Assembly (NCBI GenBank): GCA_022703375.1
Contig: JAKLDS010000026.1
Location: forward strand, 1 to 32,633
Reading direction: 5' to 3'
Source of the DNA: Deltaproteobacteria bacterium
Lineage (GTDB): Bacteria > Desulfobacterota > Syntrophia > Syntrophales > Smithellaceae
DNA: 32,633 nucleotides
Shown here in pieces: positions 14,416 through 21,848 of this stretch (within the stretch, counting starts at the first letter, position 1; every line of letters begins with the position of its first letter). The translations under genes and the position numbers were made by a program. Below the pieces are notes generated by a model. The model did not search any database. It was not told the DNA's origin and was given only the letters and a program-made list of their open reading frames with translations.

Positions 14416-16377
14416 CTAATCTCTTTGCGACTGTTTTACTTCCGAGAATGCAGCGCCAATATTGCTTTTTTCGGGTTGAAATAAATTAAAGGCAACACCG
14501 TTTTTTGCGGTAGAAAAACAAGGCTCGTGATTTTTCGGCAAAGCAGGTATCAATGAGAAAAAACCTTCCTGCCGCGTTCCTTGCGCTATGACAGTCAAAA
14601 AACGTTCTTTGACGGTTGAATTGGAAAATTGCGATAACTCAAAACGCCCGGCGACGTATTGAAAAAGCATGGGATGGGGAGAATCAGAAAACTCGATGAT
14701 GCCTTTGACGCGAAAGACAGTGTGAGGAAGAGCTTCTACGGCAGAGAGGAATTCGCTTCGATTCAGCGGTTCCGGGATAGGCAAAGTTTTAGACCATACT
14801 TCGTCATGCGCGTGGGTAGGGAAAACCGGCAGCTCCGATTCTGCCGCCACAGGAATATTTTTCCCCTCCCACCGGCTTCCCGTATCGAAAATCAGGGCTG
14901 GGTTTAAATCGCCATTCGTTGTCATAAATAGAAGGGCTTGCGGATTTATATTTTTAATCTGTTGGCACGCAGTCTGCCGGCACGTCTCATTAATCAGATC
15001 GCATTTGTTTAAAATCAGAACATTGGCGGCCCGGATCTGGTCAGCTGCAATAGAAAAATGAGACAATGAATAATCCAGATTCAGGCCGTCAACGACCGTG
15101 ACCGTACAGTCGTAGCGGACAAAATCCTCCAGTTCGCTGATTTCGTCAAACAGGTTAAAAGGGTTGGCCGCTCCCGTAGTTTCGAGGATAATGAAATCCG
15201 GTTGAAAATTTGACAAAATACCATGAACTGCGCGTTTCAGATTACCAACAAGACTGCAGCAGACACAGCCTTCGTCTATTTCGGTAACCTCATAGTCGAG
15301 AAGTTTTCCATCCAGCCCGACCTCGCCGATTTCGTTTTGAATAACAGCAACGAATCGGCTTCGCTGTGTCTGATACTCAATAAAATGACGCAAAAAGCTG
15401 GTTTTGCCGGAGCCCAGAAAACCCGATAGAATCATCAAAGGCGGACGCTCATCAATCCCAAGGCTTTTTTTGTTGAGCGTTTTATAATCCTTCATGCTGT
15501 GGGAAAACCACCAGCATTTTTTCTCATAATCCGGAGGAACAGCATCCCCCTCCTTCCACTTTATTTCCGAGCGCAGGTCATTGTTTGTTTTCGTATGAGC
15601 TTTAAAAAGCTCGCCAAAGGGGCCATAACCATAGCCCAGTCCAACAATAACATTGTCAATGTCCGAGGCGGATGTTTTTTTTACCGTTCCTTTATTATCG
15701 TAAGTAATTTCCGCGCCCGGGAATCTCATCTCATGCAGCCAGGAAGGCGGCTGTTCGAGATGAAACGACAATGAAGCAGCCAGGACTTCAAAGAAATCAT
15801 GAGTCACGGAGTATGCGGGAAAATCCTGGTCGTAACCGCCGGGATGAATGAGTTGCACCATTTGTCCGTTTTGTGGCAACCAAACACCGTCGCTGGCAAT
15901 ACTGCGTTGTGCTGTCAGACTTTCCATCCCGAGATACAACGCTTTCTGCGGAAAATCTATGGCCAGAAACACAGTGCCGACAAAGAAAAGGGAAATCATA
16001 TCTTTATATTGAAGAAACTCGCGGACAAAGGACATGTAATCGGGTTTTTGGGTCCAGGCAGCAGCCTGAAGGGAACAATGCTCCACCAATGTTTCAGCCG
16101 AATTAGGAAAATAGCTCAGGTTGAATGCTCCACACACCCATCCCGGCGCATCTGCAACACCGGTAAAAGAAAGTCCGTAAACTCCTTCATATTTGTCAAT
16201 ACGGGCCGTCCAGCCTTCCAGCTCCGGGGTAATAGATTGTTTCAGGCCCCGCCAGCCAAGAGAATAGCGCACACCCGGAACGAACTGGGAACGCATAAGG
16301 ATAGTGCGCATCAGCTCCTGAATTCCACATTCCGCGTCAGATCCAATATCCCCTGGAAAAAAATCCCGCAGTTTCAC
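14416..16377 (-). CDS. CobW/COG0523-family GTPase with long N-terminal extension
   Basis: Residues 312-600 are a CobW/COG0523 G3E GTPase: Walker A GFLGSGKTS (319-327), the metal-binding CxCC motif GCVCCS (370-375), Walker B-like ILETTGAANP (397-406), and LNKCDL. A CobW C-terminal domain follows, with PHTVFRVKGIIEF. Relatives insert or chaperone metals (Zn, Co, Ni, Fe) into target enzymes. Residues 1-310 form a separate domain I do not recognise, rich in aromatics, with GWVCGAFNLSYFP and VIVGLGYGYGPFGELF. At 653 residues it is about twice the usual COG0523 length. The start is GTG (16375-16377), 10 bases after AAGGAAG. No metal transporter or metalloenzyme lies beside it. Confidence 0.88.
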   Translation of the reverse strand: MKLRDFFPGDIGSDAECGIQELMRTILMRSQFVPGVRYSLGWRGLKQSITPELEGWTARIDKYEGVYGLSFTGVADAPGWVCGAFNLSYFPNSAETLVEHCSLQAAAWTQKPDYMSFVREFLQYKDMISLFFVGTVFLAIDFPQKALYLGMESLTAQRSIASDGVWLPQNGQMVQLIHPGGYDQDFPAYSVTHDFFEVLAASLSFHLEQPPSWLHEMRFPGAEITYDNKGTVKKTSASDIDNVIVGLGYGYGPFGELFKAHTKTNNDLRSEIKWKEGDAVPPDYEKKCWWFSHSMKDYKTLNKKSLGIDERPPLMILSGFLGSGKTSFLRHFIEYQTQRSRFVAVIQNEIGEVGLDGKLLDYEVTEIDEGCVCCSLVGNLKRAVHGILSNFQPDFIILETTGAANPFNLFDEISELEDFVRYDCTVTVVDGLNLDYSLSHFSIAADQIRAANVLILNKCDLINETCRQTACQQIKNINPQALLFMTTNGDLNPALIFDTGSRWEGKNIPVAAESELPVFPTHAHDEVWSKTLPIPEPLNRSEFLSAVEALPHTVFRVKGIIEFSDSPHPMLFQYVAGRFELSQFSNSTVKERFLTVIAQGTRQEGFFSLIPALPKNHEPCFSTAKNGVAFNLFQPEKSNIGAAFSEVKQSQRD

Positions 16378-16478
16378 AATAAATCATCTTCCTTTTTTAT
16401 CAGGCCGGCTTAAGTCATTTAGCCGCCTGTCAGAGATGACAAAACCTTAACTGAATTGCCAACCGTTTTTAAAGTTAT

Positions 16479-16516
16479 TCGTTCGGCAGCCGCAGTTACT
16501 GTCGGCTGCCGAACGA
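16479..16516. repeat. Perfect 14-bp hairpin in intergenic region
   Basis: TCGTTCGGCAGCCG (16479-16492) pairs exactly with CGGCTGCCGAACGA (16503-16516), and the 10-base loop can add CAG/CTG. It lies 46 bases after the stop of the four-gene operon and before the GTPase gene. The minus-strand sequence after it is ATAACTTTAAAAA, not a T run, so it is a poor classical terminator. It could protect the 3' end of the operon mRNA or be a dispersed repeat. Confidence 0.65.
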
Positions 16517-16561
16517 GATTAATACAGCTACATTTACCTGTCCGCGACAGATGCCGGTGTA

Positions 16562-17251
16562 TCAGCGCTTGCCCGCATCTTTTTTCGGCCCAAGGAATTC
16601 CAGAGAAATAATTTTGGAATTCTTCCAGCTCACGCGATAAATCTGAATAACATCGCTGGGAATTTCGCTCGAGGTACCGACGGTGCGGCCTTCAACCGTA
16701 TAAGTAACCACCTGTCCTTTTTTTTCAGTATTGACTACATAAGGCTCCTTGATAACCAGAAGACTCATGGCCTGGCAGATAATACCATTGTCGCAATATT
16801 TTTTAAGCGCCGCCTCATATTGCGCCGGGGAACCATGCGCCTGCATGCACTCGCGCATCTCGGGTATAATCTCCTGTTCTAAACTGGCTTTGGCGCCGTA
16901 AAACTCCAGCGAGACAACCCGTTTGCCCTCCCAACATACGTTGTATGCCTGGATTTTATCAGCAGGCAACGCCGAGAACGCTTCCACAACTTCACCTTCC
17001 ACCAGATAACACACCTTCGGACCATTCTTATCAACTCTTATCACATAAGGTTTCTTGATGACCAGTAAACCCATGGCCTGGCGCATTATGCTGGGCGGAC
17101 AGTATTTTTTTAACACCGCTGCATACTTTTCCGGTGAACTGTGGGACTGCATACACTCTTGCATTTCCGGAATAACACGGGGCCCTGGGTCGGCCCAAGC
17201 CAAACCTGCAAGCAGAGTGCTTATCATAATCACAAAAATAATTTGTTTCAT
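16562..17251 (-). CDS. Exported protein of two tandem copies of an unknown domain
   Basis: I do not recognise this 229-residue protein. It has a signal peptide cleaved after LAWA (residue 20). The mature part is two copies of one roughly 95-residue domain (about 27-120 and 125-222). Each copy runs IPEM-EC, a helix ending LKKYC, I--QAM-LLVIK-PYV, a V-Y-VEG strand, a P-D-IQ-Y segment, and W----ISLEF-G-K. Both copies keep one Cys in KKYC. The next gene upstream encodes a single copy. AAGGA precedes the ATG. It is the last gene of the membrane protein, hydrolase and paralogue operon, so a periplasmic partner role there is likely but unproven. Confidence 0.85.
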   Translation of the reverse strand: MKQIIFVIMISTLLAGLAWADPGPRVIPEMQECMQSHSSPEKYAAVLKKYCPPSIMRQAMGLLVIKKPYVIRVDKNGPKVCYLVEGEVVEAFSALPADKIQAYNVCWEGKRVVSLEFYGAKASLEQEIIPEMRECMQAHGSPAQYEAALKKYCDNGIICQAMSLLVIKEPYVVNTEKKGQVVTYTVEGRTVGTSSEIPSDVIQIYRVSWKNSKIISLEFLGPKKDAGKR

Positions 17252-17326
17252 AATATTTTCCTTTTTTTAGAAAATAATATTAAAGGATTTCCAATGCGTC
17301 ATTTTCAATATGGCATCCCCTCCTTC

Positions 17327-17716
17327 TTAATACTCCACTTTACCACTTTTGGGGCCACCCCACTCAAATGACACAATCCTTTTGTTTTTCCACCCCATCG
17401 TGAAAATCCTTGTTGTCCCGACTGCTGTCGGAGAACAATCGCACTTTTCAACGGTGGATTCCATGGTGTAATAGACAATACCCTCTTTTTCTACTTTTTT
17501 CGTCACGATCGGCTTGGTCATAGCGCACTTAGTTAACTCCTTGGGCACCACGCCTGGCTCACCGTATTTTTCTAAAACTGCCGCCCGCTTACTTAGGTTA
17601 GTGAATTGCTTGATCACTTCTTTCATCTCCGGCACCTCTTTAATGGCGGACCAGCCTAATATTCCGACGAGCAATAACAAAAGCAGGAGATATTTCTTCT
17701 TTCCTTTAATAATCAT
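17327..17716 (-). CDS. Exported protein with one copy of the same unknown domain
   Basis: From the ATG at 17716 this is a 129-residue protein with a signal peptide or anchor made of seven consecutive Leu and GILGWSA. Its mature part matches each half of the following 229-residue protein: VPEMKEVI, AAVLEKYGEPG, AMTKPIVTK, a GIVYYTMES strand and WKNKRIVSFEWGGPKSG. It has CAM, CDC and no KKYC Cys, so the Cys pattern differs from its relative. In-frame ATGs at 17722 and 17749 are possible starts; 17716 gives the best spacing (9 bases) from the ribosome site GGAGG. The gene is 29 bases downstream of the hydrolase gene in the same operon. Confidence 0.8.
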   Translation of the reverse strand: MIIKGKKKYLLLLLLLVGILGWSAIKEVPEMKEVIKQFTNLSKRAAVLEKYGEPGVVPKELTKCAMTKPIVTKKVEKEGIVYYTMESTVEKCDCSPTAVGTTRIFTMGWKNKRIVSFEWGGPKSGKVEY

Positions 17717-17745
17717 TATCATTTTCCTCCTTGCGATTAGAATTA

Positions 17746-18921
17746 TCACACCTCGATCCCAAAACCTATTTTGTCTCCGTTACCCAGATATGCCGTATCC
17801 GGTGTGCGATGTCTGGCTGTGCCTTTTTGCACAGGGTACCCGCGTTCGATGAACTTTTTGGCGCAAAGAACTCCCGTGCAGTGGTTACAGCCAATCTTCC
17901 GGAAGCCATACTTGCCCAGCGAAATCACCAGGTCGTCATACTTGGGATCCCAATCCTCAAACGGTGAAATGTGTAAACCGCCGTAAATGCCGTAAAGTTG
18001 ATTTTTCTCATAAGCGATTTGCCTGAAAGCGGTCTCGGCAAACTGGATAATACCGAAGTGACAACAACCGGTGACACTGACCAGGCCTTGATCTTTCACA
18101 TTAGCGTAAATCGCCTGTTCACCGTACACCCTGCAGATAATGGGCACGGCAAAGACATATGTCGCCAGGCCGGGGATGATGGTATTAAGACCCGGTTTAA
18201 CCGTGATTACTTTGCCCTTATGACCTGAATCCTTGAAGTACTGCAAACCTTCAGGATAGAACCCTTCGGGAATGTAAGTTGTGATTGTCGGATCATACTT
18301 AAAAGTAACAGGCACACCCCAGAAATGATCGAAGTGTTCATGGGAAATGATCAGAGCCTCTATCTCCTTGTTTTTCAGCATCTGATCAATGCCTTCGCGC
18401 TTGAAACACTCATCCATCCATTTGTATGACCAACCGCTGTCGAGAAGGAATTTGCGTTTTTTCCCGCTCATTTCCTCCACCTCTATCAGAGCGGCGAATC
18501 CGCCCGCATTCTCCGGATTCACGGAAAGCTTCTCCGTAATCGCCCATGCTTCCTCCAGTTTATTCGGCAAAAGATGTTTTATCTTGGCGATACCACTCTC
18601 ATAACCGCCTTTGCCCAGGCCGGTGCCGTCGCCAAACGGCGGCCAATTATAAGTGTACTGATTGACCAGAAGACCGCCGGCGCCCTTGATATCTTTCATC
18701 AAGGTGGAATTTACAAACCAACTGGTCTCGGAGATGTTAGTTACTTTCATGCTCTTGCAAACGCCGATGTCCGTCATCTTGCGTTTCACTTCCGGAAAGA
18801 ATGACTTGCGCCAGGGAGAATAAGAATAAATACCCATCCCCAAAGCCGCGCCTCCTAACACTCCCATGGCCGCACCCTTGAAAAAATCCCTGCGGTCAAA
18901 TTTATTTTTTTCTTCAGACAT
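17746..18921 (-). CDS. Tat-exported metallo-beta-lactamase-fold hydrolase
   Basis: The 391-residue protein starts with a twin-arginine signal, KFDRRDFFKGAAMG then a Gly/Ala/Leu stretch, so it is folded, probably with its metals, before export to the periplasm. The MBL metal site is ISHEHFDHFWG (HEHFDH at 194-199), with later candidate ligands in TGCCHFGI, YGGLHIS and GCNHCTG. The layout resembles COG1237-like MBL proteins, whose relatives include enzymes acting on pterin precursors, but the substrate cannot be inferred. Several Cys residues near the metal site are unusual. A strong AAGGAGGAG site precedes the ATG. It lies 22 bases downstream of the membrane protein, and the pair look like a functional unit. 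Confidence 0.88.
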   Translation of the reverse strand: MSEEKNKFDRRDFFKGAAMGVLGGAALGMGIYSYSPWRKSFFPEVKRKMTDIGVCKSMKVTNISETSWFVNSTLMKDIKGAGGLLVNQYTYNWPPFGDGTGLGKGGYESGIAKIKHLLPNKLEEAWAITEKLSVNPENAGGFAALIEVEEMSGKKRKFLLDSGWSYKWMDECFKREGIDQMLKNKEIEALIISHEHFDHFWGVPVTFKYDPTITTYIPEGFYPEGLQYFKDSGHKGKVITVKPGLNTIIPGLATYVFAVPIICRVYGEQAIYANVKDQGLVSVTGCCHFGIIQFAETAFRQIAYEKNQLYGIYGGLHISPFEDWDPKYDDLVISLGKYGFRKIGCNHCTGVLCAKKFIERGYPVQKGTARHRTPDTAYLGNGDKIGFGIEV

Positions 18922-18943
18922 AACTTCTCCTCCTTGTCTTAAT

Positions 18944-20371
18944 CTATTTGATGATGTCGATAGTTTTATACATCCAAGGCAAAATGTTCAGGGTGAGGAA
19001 GTAAACGGCAACGCCGCACACAGCGCCGATTCCCAGTCCCCAGCCCAGAGCAGGATTCCACTTGATTTCTGCCACTTTAGCCTTTTCCGCGGCATGATCA
19101 TGCGCAATTTCTTCCGCTGTTTTGGGCACCATTTTCCAGGCCGGCCAGTTGTCCATGAACCAGTGATGGACAAGCCAAACGTTGATAAGCCAGATGGTTG
19201 GTATCATGGGAAACTGCGCTTCATGCATAAATCCCTTTTGAGTTCCCAGGAAATTATGGGACGTTTTGTAGTACACAATATAGAGCAACATTGCGGCCGC
19301 GATTGTTATGACTGTACGAATCAACACATTGACCGGGATGCTGAAGCGTCGTGGCCAGTTGCCGCAGTAAAAAGTGATGAAAATCGCCGGAACAAGGAAG
19401 AAAACCGCCATTTCTCCGACATGCAGCCAGCGCCAATCAGGCGCGTTGATCAGACGCGTTCCGCGGATAGCCTGGCCCCAAGTCAACTCCTGGGCGAAAT
19501 AAAGGAAGAAAAACAAAGCCCAGGCCATGGCGATGATTCCGAAGAAGGCCACCACGCGCCGCAACCAGTTCGTTTTAATCAGTTTAAAAGGAAAGCGTTC
19601 CCAAATCGTTTCCACAATCCAAACCATTATCGTGCAGCACATAATCCAGGACACATGGAACGTGCCTGAAACCGTGTTGGCGAATGACTCCCAATAGGGC
19701 GGCGCGATAGAAGTAAAGTACTGCCACGGATAATAGAGAATGCCCATGTGGGGATGCATCGTCATAAAGAAAATTACCGTACTCAGAAAGAAAGTGACAA
19801 CGAGAATACTAATACCCTTAGCGGGCTGATTCAGCTTTTTCCAGGGCTCCTCCTCGCAGGCCACGATCCAGGCCGGACTCAGCCAGGAGGCGATCGCCGC
19901 AAACATCAAACAGGCCAACGATGCATACTCAAGGGCAAAAAACTCCGTCATCCGGGGTAACTTCATGAGTCTTTCGGGATTAAAATAGGCAATTCCGAAA
20001 TTGCCCAACAAACCCTCGAAGAAAACTTTGATGAGAAGATACAAAATAAAGACTGATATGCCTGTAAGAATGGCTCCCTTTACAAGCGGGTTGGTCTTTT
20101 CCAGCCAACTGCGCTTGAACGGCCAGTAGTTGAAAATATATACCATCCAAATCAGCATGATCAGCCACCAACGTGTGTACATGTAACCTACATAGGGTGT
20201 GTACATCCGCAACCACCCCCGTGGATCCTGAAAAATCCACCACGTAGCGTAAAAAATTGCCAGCGTCAGCACCAGAGAAACAATCGCGGGGATTGGCTGC
20301 GGCCAGCGCGGAACCAGCTTGCGTTCCTCTAAGTAACCTGCTCCGAAACGCTCTTCGACTTTTGCTTCCAT
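18944..20371 (-). CDS. Trp-rich multi-pass membrane protein of unknown function
   Basis: I do not recognise this 475-residue inner-membrane protein. About 11 hydrophobic spans are visible, for instance near residues 27-46, 65-82, 98-118, 145-168, 185-206, 275-297, 318-340, 351-371 and 446-466. It is unusually rich in Trp, Tyr and Phe (TRWWLIMLIWMVYIFNYWPF is one span). His residues at span ends (MTMHPHMG, VHHWFMD) could bind metal or haem. The amphipathic segment near 410-440 (HDHAAEKAKVAEIK) is probably cytoplasmic. It heads the operon, with AAGGAGGG before the ATG, behind a leader of about 400 bases and two GntR-type operators. A transporter or an electron-transfer partner for the hydrolase are both possible. 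Confidence 0.85.
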   Translation of the reverse strand: MEAKVEERFGAGYLEERKLVPRWPQPIPAIVSLVLTLAIFYATWWIFQDPRGWLRMYTPYVGYMYTRWWLIMLIWMVYIFNYWPFKRSWLEKTNPLVKGAILTGISVFILYLLIKVFFEGLLGNFGIAYFNPERLMKLPRMTEFFALEYASLACLMFAAIASWLSPAWIVACEEEPWKKLNQPAKGISILVVTFFLSTVIFFMTMHPHMGILYYPWQYFTSIAPPYWESFANTVSGTFHVSWIMCCTIMVWIVETIWERFPFKLIKTNWLRRVVAFFGIIAMAWALFFFLYFAQELTWGQAIRGTRLINAPDWRWLHVGEMAVFFLVPAIFITFYCGNWPRRFSIPVNVLIRTVITIAAAMLLYIVYYKTSHNFLGTQKGFMHEAQFPMIPTIWLINVWLVHHWFMDNWPAWKMVPKTAEEIAHDHAAEKAKVAEIKWNPALGWGLGIGAVCGVAVYFLTLNILPWMYKTIDIIK

Positions 20372-20444
20372 AAATTCCCTCCTTTTGGTTTATTATCCGG
20401 AATCTCTAAAAAGAGATCCTTCTTTTAGGGACAAGCCCTGAAAG

Positions 20445-20645
20445 CTAATCGTAATGGCAAGCTCGCGGCAAAAAAACTCGCACCTTGGATAGTAACGAAC
20501 GGGAATAAGCAAAGGGGTTAAAGCAGTGCGCTTTTTGGACAGACGCACCTTCTCGAAGAAAAGCGATTGTGTCTTGTTTGATGGACAGGCAGCACCTACA
20601 TATTTCGCCTCTGATAAAGCTGAGCTTACTTAGACCCACCGACAT
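20445..20645 (-). CDS. Possible 66-codon leader ORF, doubtful
   Basis: An ATG at 20645 follows AAAGGA by 7 bases and opens a 66-codon frame with several Cys and Arg (GEICRCCLSIK, PRACHYD). It lies inside the roughly 400-base leader of the membrane-protein operon and matches nothing I know. It may be a leader peptide or chance. Apart from this and the regulatory sites, the 672-base gap from 20372 to 21043 shows only a small AGAGAT/ATCTCT hairpin near 20402-20417. Confidence 0.22.
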   Translation of the reverse strand: MSVGLSKLSFIRGEICRCCLSIKQDTIAFLREGASVQKAHCFNPFAYSRSLLSKVRVFLPRACHYD

Positions 20646-20753
20646 TACCCAGTCCTTTGCAAAGCGTGTTGAGGTAAAATGTTAAAATGCATTACTCAGG
20701 GAATCTTTTAATTCAAAGCATAGAAATAGACAAAATCAGTCAATCATTCCCCC

Positions 20754-20772
20754 TAATTGGTAGTACCAATTA
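20754..20772. promoter_or_regulatory. FadR/GntR-type operator, promoter-proximal
   Basis: TAATTGGTAGTACCAATTA is a perfect 19-base palindrome whose core TGGTAGTACCA fits the TGGTNNNACCA operator known for FadR-subfamily GntR regulators. It lies just downstream of the predicted start point near 20779, a position where a bound repressor would block transcription. A gene for such a regulator lies about 270 bases away. Confidence 0.8.
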
Positions 20773-20785
20773 ATTCATTATTGTC

Positions 20786-20814
20786 TTCATACGATGACCA
20801 TATAACAATGTCAA
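20786..20814 (-). promoter_or_regulatory. Promoter of the membrane-protein/hydrolase operon
   Basis: On the minus strand a consensus TTGACA (20814-20809) is 17 bases from TATGAA (20791-20786). Transcription would start near 20779. It is bracketed by two TGGTNNNACCA palindromes. Confidence 0.68.
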
Positions 20815-20851
20815 GATATTATTTTAATATAATAACAAATAATACATTTAT

Positions 20852-20862
20852 TGGTATTACCA
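20852..20862. promoter_or_regulatory. FadR/GntR-type operator, upstream
   Basis: TGGTATTACCA repeats the operator pattern of the first site. The centres of the two sites are 94 bp apart, about nine helical turns, on the two sides of the promoter. This suits repression by DNA looping, though that is an inference. Confidence 0.72.
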
Positions 20863-21043
20863 CTTAACCGGGGCTTTTACTGTGATTTTGCCGGCTCATT
20901 TCCGTATTCGGACAATGTTATTGCTGATTTAAACAATAATTGTCCGTGCCCTCTGCATAGCGGCCATGTAGCTGTTTCTCGACAAATCAAAAAAAGCGGT
21001 AATGATAAATTTGCGCGGCATTAAAATGCGCGGGGTAAGTCTG

Positions 21044-21769
21044 CTATCTTTTTTCCGTTATTGCTTTTGACAACGCAGGAGATAATTTCAAACAGGAATA
21101 TTTCTCGGAAAGACGGCAAAAATTCTTAATACGATTTCTGATGACAGACGCCAGTAATTTTCTATCATGTTGTTTTAATGCTTTCAACACTTCCACTTCA
21201 AGGGCAAAATAATGATTCTTTTCCTTTTCATTCATTGAGCTGAATACTTTTCTTAATAATGGCATCGAAGGCTGCAATAAACCCATTATCGGATGGGCGA
21301 TTCCGTTTCCCCAGCACCTCATAATTTTTTGAACGTATGATGATTCACTTATAAGCACGCTTTGTACGTCGGATGCCAATATTGCCTTGCTCAGGTAAAC
21401 TATCCGCTGCTGAAGTTTTTCTATTATCTTATCGCCTATACATTCCGCCGCATACTCCATCAGAACAGGCTCAAGAAGATATCGTGCTTCCAGCTTGTCG
21501 CTTTCCATCGTGCTCTCATCGTTTTTGGATGCGCTGGTTTCATCTCTTTTCTTTAGCCCGTTTAGGTTGATTATATATGCCCCGCTGCCGCCTTTTATCG
21601 AAATATTCCCCTGCGTTTCCAGCACGGCAAACACTCTCCGTAAGGTATTACGACTCGTTCCAAGAATATTGCAGAGGTTTCTTTCTGAAGGCAGGCGGTC
21701 ACCCTCGTTCCATTTTTGGGAGCTGATTAAATCAATTAGTTTATTTAAAATATCATCGCTTTTGGCCAT
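21044..21769 (-). CDS. GntR-family transcription regulator, FadR subfamily
   Basis: The 241-residue regulator has the GntR winged helix at residues 5-68 (WNEGDRLPSERNLCNILGTSRNTLRR, given in two parts: WNEGDRLPSERNL then GTSRNTLRRVF), followed by a charged linker and an all-helical FCD-type ligand domain (about 92-225). FCD domains bind small carboxylic acids, often with a metal. The palindromes at 20754 and 20852 match the expected operator, so it very likely represses the downstream membrane-protein operon and releases it on ligand binding. AGAGG precedes the ATG. It starts 79 bases after the PAS protein stop and may share its transcript. Confidence 0.92.
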   Translation of the reverse strand: MAKSDDILNKLIDLISSQKWNEGDRLPSERNLCNILGTSRNTLRRVFAVLETQGNISIKGGSGAYIINLNGLKKRDETSASKNDESTMESDKLEARYLLEPVLMEYAAECIGDKIIEKLQQRIVYLSKAILASDVQSVLISESSYVQKIMRCWGNGIAHPIMGLLQPSMPLLRKVFSSMNEKEKNHYFALEVEVLKALKQHDRKLLASVIRNRIKNFCRLSEKYSCLKLSPALSKAITEKR

Positions 21770-21848
21770 AAATAAAACCTCTGATAGAAACCGCAGGAAT
21801 CCCCACTTGCGAGGACAAGGCCTCCCCCTGCCGAATCTGTTTCGCCAA

